This document shows, piece after piece, positions 13,101-26,155 of a stretch of DNA of 64,000 nucleotides. The stretch lies in the NCBI GenBank assembly GCA_903813345.2, contig CAIIXF020000003.1, positions 20,166,931 through 20,230,930 of the forward strand, read 5' to 3'. The translations under genes and the position numbers were made by a program. The DNA is from Owenia fusiformis. Its lineage: Eukaryota > Annelida > Polychaeta > Sabellida > Oweniidae. A model generated the notes under the pieces. It ran no database searches. It worked only from the letters and a program-made list of their open reading frames with translations, and was not told the origin of the DNA. Position 1 is the stretch's first letter, and every line of letters begins with the position of its first letter.

Positions 13101-16100
13101 AGAAATTGAGCAGAGTCTCATTCACTACCATGTGCAAAACGCACAATTGTAACAAGTATGGGCCTCAGAAGACAAGACAAGACAAGAAAGGCATTTCAGC
13201 TCACGCAACTCGATACCCTTTGCATTCGTTTGACTTCACTTCTTAAAAGAGAGCTTCGTCTGTAGTTTAACTAGACTCTGCACGCAGGGTAGCAACTCGA
13301 TGCATCCTCTGTATCTCTAAAAGGGGAGGGGGTGAGCAGTTCTCCGCCATCGATGGCAAAACAGTGATTAATATTTTAAAATGAAGGTAAATCACACGTT
13401 AAGGAATTAACATACAACTTAGTATATAAAAATATTGAAAAATAAAAAATAAAGCATGAACTTATTGAACGACCTGGTAGATCTCGATACTCTCATTACC
13501 TTTCCAAAAGTTTGGTTGCGCTTCTTTATAACTTAGCTATTATAAGGTTTTAGTCCTCGGGGTCTTTCGAATCATGCTAAGAAACAACAGCCTTACTGTG
13601 AACATGAGATTTTCACAGTACTCTTTTTTCTTTTCAGATACTTACACAATATTGACGAGGGTAAAATTTTAACCATCTCTAATGTATATTGTATATGTTT
13701 TTATAGGAGTGTTAATGTGTGAATGGCAAATACTCATACTCCATAATTGTGTGCTTTCTGACTTCATCTCGATGTACACAGACATTTTCAAAGAATTACC
13801 TCTTATTCAAAGATTACTTGCAGAGATAAACAACCTGGCCTACCTCTGGTAAAAATAGAACATATTCCTATCCACTACCTTACAACAGATCTGAACACAA
13901 GGTCTTGGATCGCAGTAATATTTAAGATCAATTTAAGGAATCTTGACGAGGGAGAACAACTAACTTACCAATGAGCTAAAGTAATATTTTTGACACTTAT
14001 TATAAATAATTGAAAGAAAATGCTATCATGTAAGTTTATAAAGTTATAAAGGAACGAAGTTAAATCTTGTGCACTTAAGGAAGTAGTTGATGAACAGAGA
14101 GTTTCAGGTCAGAAAATCTCTGGAAGGAATCTATCATATCTATGTTTACCTGTCAACGATACCGATAAAAATCGGGAGAAATCCCAATTTGTTAGCGCAA
14201 AAAAGAAACCCCTCGTTATTTAAATGTTATTATACCCCAACTTTTAAGAAATATCTCTTCTGAGAAACTCCTCAACACAGCTATATTTTGAGCTTGTGAT
14301 ACTATATGATTTTATCATTGATCTATCGTTCATTTAGTGTCTAATGTTATAACCTGTTCCAAGTGACATATAAAATAAGGATTACATAAGTATACATGTA
14401 TGAGTTCTTATTTCACTGTTGAGGGGGGGGGGGGGTTAGTCGTTCTTCACTCAGTACGGAATATGCTTGCAACGATGGTAAAGATAGATCTATCTGTTAC
14501 CAGTTACTCATCCACTGGGATAATAAAACAGCGTTTCTCATAAACAAACATCTAATATCACTTATTACTGCAAAAATGTTAAACTCTGAACTCATTTTGT
14601 ATGCATGGTCTTTTCCATATCGAACATGGTTAAGTTGATATAAAAAATAAAGCTGAAATAACTACAGAGTGTGATTTAAAACTGGGCGAGGTGGTAGGAA
14701 GGAGGGGGGGGGGGGGGTGATAAAATCATAGATTACCAAGCTGACGATGATAAACATATATCCTTGGGATATACAATAATCAGAACATGAATGTAATATG
14801 ACGTGTAAAGTGGAGAGGGGAGGGGGATGAATCCAAATAAAGAAAAGATACGCATATAATATGTAGCCATAACGAACATTAATAAAATCAACTTACATAA
14901 TATGGAGTTACAAACGGCATAGCGAATTCTCTAATTAGAAGTACATCCGAAAATCTCCTTAGTTATCTTTTTCTTTTCATGTTGTTGCTTAAATTAGAGT
15001 TACTCCATAGGTACACGGTGTCTATCCCTGACTTCTTTAACCCATTGCTATGGTTTGTTGTTTGTGTTGAGTTTGTTTCCGATATTTTTCCTTTCGTACC
15101 ACAGATATTTAAAGATTCGTTAGGTTAACTCTCGTACATAAGAAGATAACTCACTTTCCTCTCAGGTGATGACGTCACCAATCTGTTAATTACTCCTAGA
15201 TAAAAGTTAGATCACAAAGCTAATTAGAAAATACATAAGGAACCGTCTCTTGTAAAGCTAGCGTCCATTGATTTGGAAAATCATCTGCAGAGTTTAGGTG
15301 AACTGATGGTGAACAGCTATTGGAATTAATTATGGCAATAGTGGAAAGGAAAATATCTGTGCTTTTTCTGGTGTTCTACCAGTACGGTAGAGAGACCCTC
15401 ACAAAAATATTCTGTTTTCTATCTTAATTACGAAATGTGTACAAATATGCTGAGATGAATCTTTGACAGTTTGAATGTTATTGTTGCAGATGAGGACGTT
15501 ATAAAAATATATTTCTAACTTCAACTATGTGCGTGAATTCCATATGGTTAGTTGCGTTGTAAAAATTTGCAACGGACATTTGGTATATTCCATTTCCTAC
15601 CAGTAATTTACGTCTTCGGACGGACTGAAAATCATTTTTGACAGAAACACATGTATACCGATATAATTATACAGTAGATACCCCATATAATTATATCTAG
15701 AAATCCTATGAACACATTGGTTTCATACCGGCAAAAATCTATGATGTATGGGGTGTAATGATAACACTACCTAACTTGGATGAGGGGGAGATTGAATTTC
15801 ATCTGAAGATAACAACTACATCGTAGTGTACTTACCACAATCCTCTCTAAGTGTACAGCATGCCATCTTTACAACGTAGGAAAACTTATTCAACACATGG
15901 ACATACGTAGAATCTCTTGAAAGCCCATGGTTAGAGGAATTAGAAGGTAAATAGCAAAAAAACATTGGATGCGATTTTTTCAAAAATGATGCCATCGGCG
16001 TTTCGCTTACAATCTCAACCTTATTTTCTGAAAAAGGAATTTCGATTTCTGATTTAATATAGGAAATCCAGATAATATTAAAATTAAAGGATTAATGCAG

Positions 16101-16270
16101 TTAGATCTGTTGGAGTTTTTAGAAAACACATTCACGAGTCATTCTAACCTCAGTTTTTTTCCAGTTTGTTTCGATATCCAATGCATAATTAACGTATCAT
16201 CATTACCTAGTTTAGTTTTGGCATAAACCTTTGATTTTCAGGTTTTTGGAACAATTCATACAAGACTCCT
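10140..16270. other. Six kilobases without a recognised gene
   Basis: AT-rich sequence with only scattered short frames. Visible structure is limited to G-tracts at about 14,424 and 14,702 and a TCTTG-type microsatellite near 13,170. It lies downstream of the GCSH paralog on the minus strand. Confidence 0.5.
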
Positions 16271-16557
16271 ATTAAACGTTAGTTTCAATAATAAAAGTCA
16301 TAATGTTGTCACAATTTATTCTTAACATGCCATAAAGGAGATAGTCAAGGCCACAAGTAACATTAAATCCTATCTGTTTTTGGAATACAGTCAAATAAAA
16401 TAAGTGACAAGCCCATACTATGAAAAAGGAAATGCACTTATAAAGTACAATACAGTCTGTCATCAATGCTTCACTTCTACAGGATGAGCCGCTATATTTG
16501 CATGTTGAGCACCATTCATTATAGGGTGGGCTCCTTTTAGTTACCATTCGCCTGCTT

Positions 16558-19500
16558 TTAAAAGTCTTCTAAAGTTGCAAGATACTGCTCTTCTGCAATT
16601 AGTTTACCGAGTTCTGTAACATCTTTCACTTTCATCTTAAAAAGCCAGCCTGAAAATTAGTGCATTTTTATTTGAAGAAAGTGAATTTTTCCCAAAAAAT
16701 CCAAGAGGGGGCCCGAATTCGACGACTTTGGCCCAAAATCACCTTAAAATTGCTTATAGTAAAGAACTGCATGATATTGAAGGAATTCTCGACCCCTTAC
16801 GACTGGCACGATTTTCAATCGTGGAGGGGGTTATAAGAGAGAAACTTTCATACAGGAGGTACTCTAAATCATAACTGGTAAAAACCTCTGAGGCAACAAA
16901 TACCAAGTTGTGATGTGCTTATTTTCTCAGAGTATTTGTAATAGATAGATATGATTTTCTAAATCCATTTATTCGGAAAATTCGAAAAATTGCGTATTCT
17001 TGTCATGTTCAAATGAACAAGTTTGCCAAAGTAAAGTGGGTGCCAAATGAATCGAAGTGTCAGTATACTGTACGTACCATGGTTTAATGGGCTCTTGTTG
17101 ATGAGGTTAGGTGAAGATTTAAGTATTGTGTTCACTTCGACAATTTCTCCTGATAAAGGAGCGAAGACGTCAGTGGCAGCATGTAAACTTTCTACAGATC
17201 CACAGGAATCTGAAAAAGAAATAAAAACATATATCTGTGTCCAAGCCTTATAAATATCCATTGGGTTTATCAACCACCAAAGATCTTTTGACCTTAGCTT
17301 ATAAACCGTATAAATGCTTACTTGTACAGGGTGATCCAAAAATGCTACCCTCCATTTCTTGAATAACGTTCTTAATATAACAGATGTCTTAATTATTTTT
17401 CATTTACAGAGAGTTCATTCAATGTGGGATAATGTAGTGCTTTTATTTTCAGAATAAGGTGTGGACAAAAGGAGAAAAGTCCTTTATCGTAGATTGAAAT
17501 CTTGGTGTGGCAAATTTGAGAGCAATCAACCTCCATTTAAGAAAACTGTTGAAGAAATGGAGGGTTGCAATTTTTGAGTCACCCTATATTATTAAGAGCT
17601 TTTGTGTTTTTGTTTTTATGTGTTTAAACGCAAATTAAATATTTTGACAAAAAAGAATACCGTTAATTTCTACTGAATCTCCTACCACAGGTAGTTCGAC
17701 GTGAAACATTTCTCCTAATTGAGTCTGAAACAAAAAAAATTTAGAATTCAAGTACCCGTAAGTTACAAAGACTGTTGCGCGTTAGGAAATTTCCTATTGT
17801 TTGAAAAAGTATCATTTATATCCACGAGTGGATATATCCTGCAATGATATCCACTCGTGGACATAAATGATATTTTTTTCAAAATCATAGGATATGGTTT
17901 GAATCCATGAGTGGATATATTCTGCAATTATATCGACTCATGGACATAAATGATATTTTTCAAAACTATTGGTATATATAGGATATTTTAGAAATATTTA
18001 AAATACTCTTACTCTAGGGGCGAGGAGGGAAATTCTCAATAAATGGAGTATAGTTGGTTTGGCAGCATTTTCAGTTAGGGGAGAGTCTTGAATGAAATTT
18101 CCACCTAGGTGATGGCTTCACAGAGTGGTAGGAAGTTCTTTTTTTTGAAGAGTTAGCCCCCTACCCCACAAAAACACCCCACCCCGGGGAAAAAAAGTGT
18201 TCACACTAAACAACCTTAGATATTTTGATGTTTGTAAGTGACATACATAGATATTATATATATAAATCATTTGCAGTATAATTGATGCTGATTACTCCTA
18301 AAGAAATTGAATATTAGTACAAATTGTGTACCCCAGGGGGCAAATTCGTGACCCATTTCCTTACTATTTTGATCCTTACTTTTCAAATAGACACTGTAAG
18401 AGGTTGAAAAAATTCATGTGAAGTGCCCAATAGCAGGGTTAGTAACGCTGAAAGATGCAAAGCCATGGAAGAGGTAGGAGCTGAGAAAAAAATTGTTGAT
18501 TTTTTGAAAAATTTGACATTTTTGACAGTTGGATTTTGTGTATGACTATAGCTGACCCCTATAGTTCCTGGATCCATCCCTCTATGATGATATATATGGT
18601 TTTATAGTGTGGAACTAAGATGTAAAACATAATTTAGATGGGTTTTAAGGAAGTTTAAGGTTTTAAACAAGTCCAAAATTTGAAAAATTGTAAATATAAG
18701 GTTTCAAATTTACGAATTCCAGGTAGAGCCATGGCAGACCCCTATAGTTTCTAGATCCATTCCTCTATGGTGATACTTATGGTATTGCTGTATGGAACTA
18801 ATATGTAAAACACAATTTAGATGGGTTTTAAGGAAGTTTAAGGTTTTAAACAAGTTCAAAATTTGAAAAATTGTAAATATAAGGTTTCAAATTTACGAAT
18901 TTCAGGTATAGCCAAGGCTGACTCTTATGGTTCTTACATCCAAATGTTTTGATATCATAACAATTCAGTGTTAAACTGACAATATTTGAGCAATTTTGTA
19001 AGAAATATGTGATATTTGGTAAAAAAAAAGTTCAAGGTTGATTTTTCAAATATGAGTGTTCACTGTTCGAATTAAGAGGTGTTCAGATTTCAATTTTTAA
19101 ACATAGGAGTCAATGGGAGGAAGGAAAAAATGAACTGGGGAAAAGTGTTCAGATTGGTTGGTTTTCAGATAAGTCAGGTGTTGGGATGATTGGTAGGTGT
19201 TCACAATAGTCAGATGTTGGGATATACAGGTTTCACTGCTGATATATCATTTATACAAGATGATGAACTAGAACTACTGTACTAGGTGCCTTTGATAATT
19301 TTTACCACAATGTTATACTATGTCAGGAAAAGAAAGCACCAATGACACTGTGCTTGTACAACTTGAAAATCAACAACACTTTAACATTTGATAAAGGTGT
19401 CTACCAAATGAGTAATCCACATAAATTCAAATACAAGCACTTGGCATGCTATTCCCTATGATCATTAGTTTCATTAGTTTCTCTAGAATCTAAAATTGAC

Positions 19501-22500
19501 CTTGGGTTTATGAGAGTAGTAAATTGGAATGCAGTTTTATGGAATATTGAATTGGCTGGAATTGGACACACCTTGCCTAGAAATGTGTGAGTGAACTGTA
19601 TGAGCTTGTATTACATACCTAGCGAAGCATTTGTATGGAAGTCAATGGGAAAGTTAGCGAGCTATATCCACCGATATTGCCCAATTACCCCGATATAGCC
19701 CGCTTACCTCGTTTTGATATTAGATTTCTTTAATAACCATGATAATATCATGACATCACGTCATTGATACAAAGTAACCATGGGAACAAAGGCATGTAAT
19801 ACATCAGTTATGTCACTATGACGTGAAATATGCCTTCGTTCTTGCCCAAATATAGAGCCTCCCAAGGTCGGCCTATATTGGGAGAACTCAGGCATATTTC
19901 ACGTCATAGTGACATAACCTCTAAATATGGATACAAACAGTTCGTTTGACAATGATCATCTATCTTATCCTGTAAAATCAGAACTTAAAAAGGGGTTTGA
20001 AATGGAGATCGATGAAACCATATCACAAATTGATAAAACTTTCGTGATTGATGCAATTGCTATGACAAAGGGAAAATGAAGATTAACTTATATGTTGAAA
20101 TTTGGCAAGTTTTGGAAAGCTATATTTGACTACTCCATCAAATCTAGTAAAGGAGCCCAGAGAATAGATTTTATATTAGACTCCTAGCTAGTTGTCTCCA
20201 TCAGTAAAGGATTCTGAAAGAATGCCAAGAATGGATGCTTCCCCTATTGAACTTTAATCCATAGAAGAAATTACGCCATTACCTAAAAATATGAATACCT
20301 TTGTCCAAGTAATATAAGACAAATTTTCAAAGATTACAAAGAAATTCAATAAAGCAGCATTCTACAAGTGTTCCAAATGTCAAGATTGTTTTAAGTGGAA
20401 CTATTGGAGAGAACTCAAATATCTGTGAAAATGATAACTGAAATATCCTATTAAATTCCACTCCTGAAGAGGCTGATTTTAAAATTATTCACTCTGTTTT
20501 ACATTCAGCAGAACATGTGGGACTGCAGTAATTTGCATCAAATGACACTGATATTATAATTTTATGACTATCATTTCAATAAATGAAAAAAAATTCTTCA
20601 ACTATGCTAGAAAATGTCATCTGCAAAGTCAGTATGTAAACATTTTCTACAATGTCTGTTTGTTTGAAACATATTGATCATATCACCATATATACTTTTT
20701 TGATCTACATGAAGATTTTAATGTGACAAGACCCTTTTACCCTAGAGTTCCTTATATCATTGCACTAACGGAAGTTTCTAGGCCCGGGGGGGGGGGTATG
20801 ATCCTTATAATCCTTATTTTCCCAAATAATTACTGTTGCCTGATGACAAATTGTTTTATTGGGAGTCGTGATTATAATTTGATAATTCATAACAACATTT
20901 TGTATTAGGAGATGATCATTGCTTAATTACAGAAGGGGCATAACAAAATATAGAGAAAACATGTTTCTTTTAATTAACCATGCCTTTATGTGTTTTGATA
21001 ATGCAGAACATTACATCGAACATGTTGATGTGAAAAAGTAAAAAATGCTATAATATAAATATCATCAAATAATAATTAATTAGTTATAATCCATTTAATC
21101 CATCGATTACTACACTGTATACGATATCCCTAGGAGCAGTTACACTTACTGGGGGATTTATTAACCTCTCACCCCCTTAGGAACTCAAGGATTAAGTCCT
21201 CAACTCTAATGATTTTTCTTTTAACAATACATGTAACATGGATCAAACCTGACCACAATATTTTCAACATCTAATTTCTAAGCTAAGTCATACATTCAAA
21301 AAGAGGGACATCCAGGGCTATACCTGAAATCGTAAAGGAGGACTGAAAGTATCGCAACAGATTTCAGCAATCATATGTTGGATTTTGGCTATTTTCTGAG
21401 GATTTGAGGAGGTGCATATGTTAGGCCAATGCATTTCCTCCAGGAAAAGCACCCATAGAGATGATAAAATAATTTCTATCTCGAGACAGGGAAGGTGCAA
21501 ACAACCCACCCACATGCATAAATAAAATATATATGTGTATATGTATAAATGTATGTGTTTTTACATACAGTTAACCCCTTTAAATGAAAAATACATTCCA
21601 TCGGGGATTTTAAAGATATCAAATATGGGTGACCAAAATTAAGCTGAAAGCAATGGATCACATGAATTTTCCCTATGGGAAAATAACAGGAAAATATTGT
21701 TTTCCGCTTTATCTGAAAGAAATTTATCCTTTTAATGGTTAACTATGTCTCAAAACGCAACATATTGATGCAACAAAATTTGAAAATCCAGGGGTGAACT
21801 GGGTTGAAAATCAGGACGACATTTCTCAAAAAACATGTGGGTGGATTGTTTTCACCTTCACTGTCTCAAATTCCAAACTATTTTATCATCTCTAAGAGTT
21901 CTTTTCCCGTAGGTAATGCAATGGCCTATCATATGCACCTGCTTAAATCCTCAGAAAACAGACAAAATCCAACATATGACTGTCTGAAATCTGTTGCGAT
22001 ACTTTCCGTGCTCCTTTGAGACCTGATATTTCTCAATTTTTCAAATATTGCACTTGTTAAAATTCTTAAACTTCCTTAAAATTCATCTTCGGTATGTTTT
22101 ACATCTTAGTTACACACTCTAAAAGTATATGTTTCATCATAGAAGTATTGATGAAAAAGCCATAAGGGTCATCCATGGCTATACCTAAAATTCGTAAATT
22201 TGAAACCTTATATTTACAATTTTTCAAATTTTGGACTTGTTTTAAATCATTAACTTCCTTAAAACCCATCTAAATTATGTTTTACATCTTTAGTTCCATA
22301 CTACAAAACCATAAATATCATCAAAGAGGGATGGATCTAGAAACTATAGGGGTCAGCCATGGCTATAGCTGAAATTCGTAAATTTGAAACCTTACATTTA
22401 CAATTTTTCGAATTTTGGACTTGTTTAAAACCTTTAACTTCCTTAAAACCCGTCTAATTTATGTTTTACATCTTAGTTTCACACTATGAAAGCATAAATA

Positions 22501-25500
22501 TCATCAAAGATGGATGGATCTAGAAACTATAGGGGTCAGCCATGGCTATACCTGGAATTCGTAAATTTGAAACCTTATATTTACAATTTTTCAAATTTTG
22601 GACTTGTTTAAAACCTTTAACTTCCTTAAAACCCATCTAAATTATGTTTTACATCTTAGTTCCACACTATAAAACCATAAATATCATCATAGAGGGATGG
22701 ATCTAGAAACTATAGGGGTCAGCTATAGTCATACACAAAATCCAGTTGTCAAAAATGTCAATTTTTTCGAAAAATCAACAATTTTTTTCTCAGCTCCTAC
22801 TTCTTCCATGGCTTTGCATCTTTCAGCGTTACTAACCCTGCTATTGGGCACTTCACATGAATTTTTTCAACCTCTTACAGTGTCTAATTGAAAAGTTAGA
22901 ATCGAAACAGTAAGAAAATGAGTCACGAATTTACCCCCTGGGGTACACACTTTGTACTGATATTCAAATTCTTTAGGAGTAATCAGCATCAATAATACTG
23001 CAAATTATTCATATATATAATATCTATGTATGCCACTTACAAACATCAAAATATCTAATGTTATTTAGTGTGAACAATTTTTCCCCAGGGTGGGGTGTTT
23101 TTGGGGGGTGGGGGGCTAACTCCTCAAAAAAAAGAACTTCCTACCACTCTGCGAAGCTATCACCTAAGTGGAAATTTCATCCAAGACTCTCCCCTAACTG
23201 AAAATACTGCCAAACCAACTATACACCATTTATTGAGAATTTTCCTCCTCGCCCCTTGAGTATCTTTGAAACATTGAAAAATGAGACTAACTCTTATGAC
23301 CATGGTACTAGGAATTGGTAATCAAACCGCCACAATAATCATGCAGATTAAAAAGCTATTGTAAAATTTTAAATGTTTGTGATTACTTTGAATTTAAAAA
23401 ATAAGCAATCAAATAACTATATTGAAACAGTTTATGTAAAAATAGAAACATTTATATTTATCCTAACTTTTGTATATTTCAGATAGTAATGTATAATGTG
23501 CAGCAAAGCTGTGGCCTTTTGTAATTTAGGGAGTTTCAGCCATGTTAAATTTTTCGAAAATAACATGGCAGATAAGTATCAAAATATAAGAGGACACAGA
23601 TATGATAGCTAAACTACAAAACAAACTAAAATATACAAAAGTTAGGATAAATATGAATGTTTCTATTTTTACATATACTGTTTCAATTTGGTCATTTCAT
23701 TGCTTATTTTTTAAATTCAAAGTACAGTAGAACCTGTATATCTGAACACCTGGCTAATCCGAACACCTTCCAATTTGAACACTTTTTTCCGGTCCCATTT
23801 TTTCATCCCATTGACTCCCATGTTAAAAAACCTTGAAATCTGAACACCTCCTAGTTTGAACAGTGAGCAACCAGATTTGAAAAAGTGACCTGTCTAATCT
23901 GAACATTTTTATCATTAATCAACTGTCTGGACATTTCAATTAAATATTGAGTCAATGCTATAGTTGTTATTTATCTTTACATATACAATGTAATCAAAGA
24001 ACCAATATTGTCTTAATTAACTTATTTAGTCTCAGTGACATCCCTAATTTGTGGAAAACAAAAGGATTTTTTGGAAAGGTGTGAATACAGGAGTTAATTG
24101 GTTTATCTTATTAGAAAAGAACTGAATATTTTATGTTTGGATTAAGAATATTGGAAATTACCTGGATGTTTTTGATTTGGATTAAGAGAAAGGTGAGAAT
24201 CTGGGAGATAATTGGTTTATCCTTATTCTAAATTAACTGGATGTTTTTGATTTGGATTATGAACAGGTCTTAACTGTTTTATATCCCATGGGTTTGTTAT
24301 GATAGCTAATCAATTCAATCAGTAAATGTTTTATAATCACAAAGACAACACAGACGACATTTACAGACAAGATTATATCACAAGAAAGAGAAAAAATTCA
24401 ACTTCGACATCTTGAATGCCCTTGATATTTTAAAGGATTAAATGAACACTCATGAAAATTCTTTTTACTTGAAGAGGATATCTACTTAAATATTGCTAAT
24501 GCTAAAAGTGCCAAGAAACAAACAACAACGAAGGATTTTTTCAAGCAAAAGTAACCATAATATGGGATAAGCCATTTGATAAGCATAAGATTTCGTATGA
24601 GACTATCATATACTTTTACAGTGTACTACAAAGTTTTTGCCAAATTATAAGAGTTATTTTTACTTAAATGATGAAATTGTTCAAAATGTAAATGAAACAT
24701 AGCATATAGGCTATAGGCCTATTGTAGAATTAACTCATCAACGACATGTATTATTATCTTACTTAAATATAGTGGACTGAACACTGAACCCCTCCCCCCG
24801 ACCAACAAAATCCTTGAAATTTGAACACCTGCCAATTTGAACGCTTTTGGCTGGTCCCATGGGTGTTCGGATTAGACAGGTTTTACTGTAGTCACAAACA
24901 TTTCTGTTTTGACTATAACAAGGGTCGGGGGGGGGGGGGGATTTCGAAACAGGCAAAAATGTTGGGCCCCTAAAACCCCAAAATAAGGCCCAATTCTGAA
25001 AATTTAAGGCCCATTTTCTTATAATTTGGTCTAAAAAAGAATGTTTAAAGCAAAATACATTAATGTGTGCACAGCTAAATTAAATATTGAACAGAGCCGA
25101 GTATGAATAACATATACTGTATACGTAGTTGTCCAGAAAATCACTGAGTTGAAAAGTTGTAAACATTTTTTATATATAACTTAGGGACACTCAACCATTA
25201 GCCATGGCTGAACTTTAAAGAAATCATAAAACGCCGACTTACAAGAGTGTCGAGTGCAAATGTTTATGATCCAATATGTTAAATTATGAAATAAATTAAA
25301 TGGAAATCTAAAAAAGGTAAAGACTGTATTAATTCAAAACTTACCTGACCATGGTTACTGATCCCAACAGTTGCAGTATTTCCTTCATCCATTAACACCC
25401 ATTCATACTTATTATATACCCTCCCTGGAAGAAATAACATTTAGAGTATTTTCCCGGTTTTAGCACTGATAATACTGTTGCAGTATCTTCTATTTTGACC

Positions 25501-25673
25501 CACGTTCGGCTATAAAATGTTGAATAAACTTTAATCAAAGAAAGTTTCTCGTATTTATTTCAAACAAGCATTATAAATCGTTTTAATCTTAACTAGCTAC
25601 ATGTAGCTTACCCTACTACAAAGTAACAGGATTGTTATTTACCTTCAAGAAGTTTTTTGGTCGTAGAAGCCAT
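16558..25673 (-). CDS. GCSH paralog lacking lipoyl lysine and mitochondrial presequence
   Basis: Five minus-strand exons: 25,673-25,643, 25,424-25,345, 17,724-17,661, 17,209-17,078 and 16,649-16,558 (stop TAA), giving 132 residues. The fold is clearly glycine cleavage H protein: YEWV and TVGISNHGQ, then GEMFHVELPVVGDSVEI, then [11 protein letters not shown], ending GWLFKMKV. In normal H protein a lysine in ESVKAA carries lipoate, which shuttles the aminomethyl group between P, T and L proteins in mitochondria. Here it is ESLHAA, so lipoylation at that position is impossible. The start codon has an in-frame TAA directly before it, and exon 1 encodes only MASTTKKLLE plus one base, so no presequence is visible. 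Exons 2-5 match the neighbouring GCSH in length (80, 64, 132, 92) and phase, and all junctions are GT/AG. There is no frameshift or stop, so decay is not evident. A neofunctionalised or regulatory H-like protein is inferred. Confidence 0.85.
17078..17209 (-). CDS. Exon 4 of GCSH paralog (lysine-to-histidine site)
   Basis: This exon holds the lipoyl-domain hairpin. The codon at the usual lipoyl-lysine position is CAT (His), inside GTAGAAAGTTTACATGCTGC on the minus strand. Changing AAA or AAG to CAT needs two substitutions, so a single sequencing error is unlikely. Surrounding residues (SVES before, AATDVFAPLSGE after) are conserved. Confidence 0.88.
17327..17585. mobile_element. Small TA-flanked MITE in GCSH-paralog intron 3
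   Basis: The ends CAGGGTGATCCAAAAATGCT and the matching complement near 17,540-17,585 form inverted repeats of about 45 bp flanked by TA. About 260 bp, no coding capacity. It is probably mariner-derived. Confidence 0.65.
17812..17960. repeat. Two adjacent hairpins (diverged copies)
   Basis: ATCATTTATATCCACGAGTG and its complement flank a short loop (17,812-17,873). A second, diverged copy with CCATGAGTGG arms follows at about 17,900-17,960. They lie in intron 2 of the GCSH paralog. Confidence 0.7.
18005..23275. mobile_element. Large inverted-repeat element (about 5.3 kb) inside an intron
   Basis: The left arm (about 18,005-18,960) returns as its complement at about 22,040-23,275. Each arm has a unique outer part of about 540 bp and an inner tandem array of a ~183-bp unit: about two copies on the left (18,571 and 18,754 mark the same word) and three to four on the right (22,329, 22,512, 22,695). 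A further inverted pair sits near the centre (about 21,325-21,545 and 21,880-22,030). Frames in the arms (18,383-18,577 and 22,697-22,891) are the same arm sequence read on opposite strands. No transposase is recognised. It fills most of intron 2 of the GCSH paralog. Confidence 0.7.
19807..19918. repeat. Hairpin with about 28-bp arms
   Basis: GTTATGTCACTATGACGTGA followed by AATATGCCT is repeated as its complement at 19,890-19,918, with a short central loop. It lies inside the larger inverted-repeat element. Confidence 0.75.
23383..23722. mobile_element. MITE with about 80-bp inverted arms
   Basis: Sequence from about 23,383 (TTTGAATTTAAAAAATAAGC) through the TATCCTAACTTTTGTATATT block is inverted at about 23,630-23,722. 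No coding capacity. Confidence 0.65.
23725..24888. mobile_element. pogo/Tigger-like element ends, TA-flanked
   Basis: The left end CAGTAGAACCTG (23,725) and right end complement CAGGTTTTACTG (24,888) are flanked by TA. The adjoining arms share GAACACC-rich repeats (CTAATCCGAACACC on both sides). CAGTARAACC ends are typical of the pogo/Tigger branch of Tc1/mariner. No transposase was seen. A related end lies near 19,060-19,245. Confidence 0.65.
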
Positions 25674-26155
25674 TTAGCGTTTTAGTTCTTTCTCCACTGA
25701 GATGATTAAGCGTAATGATTATTTTTCTGGAAATATATTTTGATAAACACGAGATTAAAATCTCTAGATTTATTGATTTTGCCTCGTTTTCGTCTTCCTT
25801 CTCCTTTCGCTCTAATGTGGTTAAACTCCCGAAGCCCTTATATGTTATAATTCCAATGAAGTGCACATCATATGTAAACTTTATCCAGGAAAGTTTAGGG
25901 CCTTCGCTTGTGGTCGCTTCTTTAATACAATTATTTCATAAATACAGGAAATACATTTGACAATGTGGATAATATGAAATAATACAGTCAGCAGGTGTTC
26001 ATAGTTTTTTTGTATGACGAAAATAATTACATCCAGTATCAACAGTGACTGATCATGGTAATTCATTAGATAAAACTTAGCATTCAACTACATGTAATAG
26101 TGCTGTACACTTTTATCCAATCCAATGCCAAAAGTGGCTTGATTGCTGGTAACTA

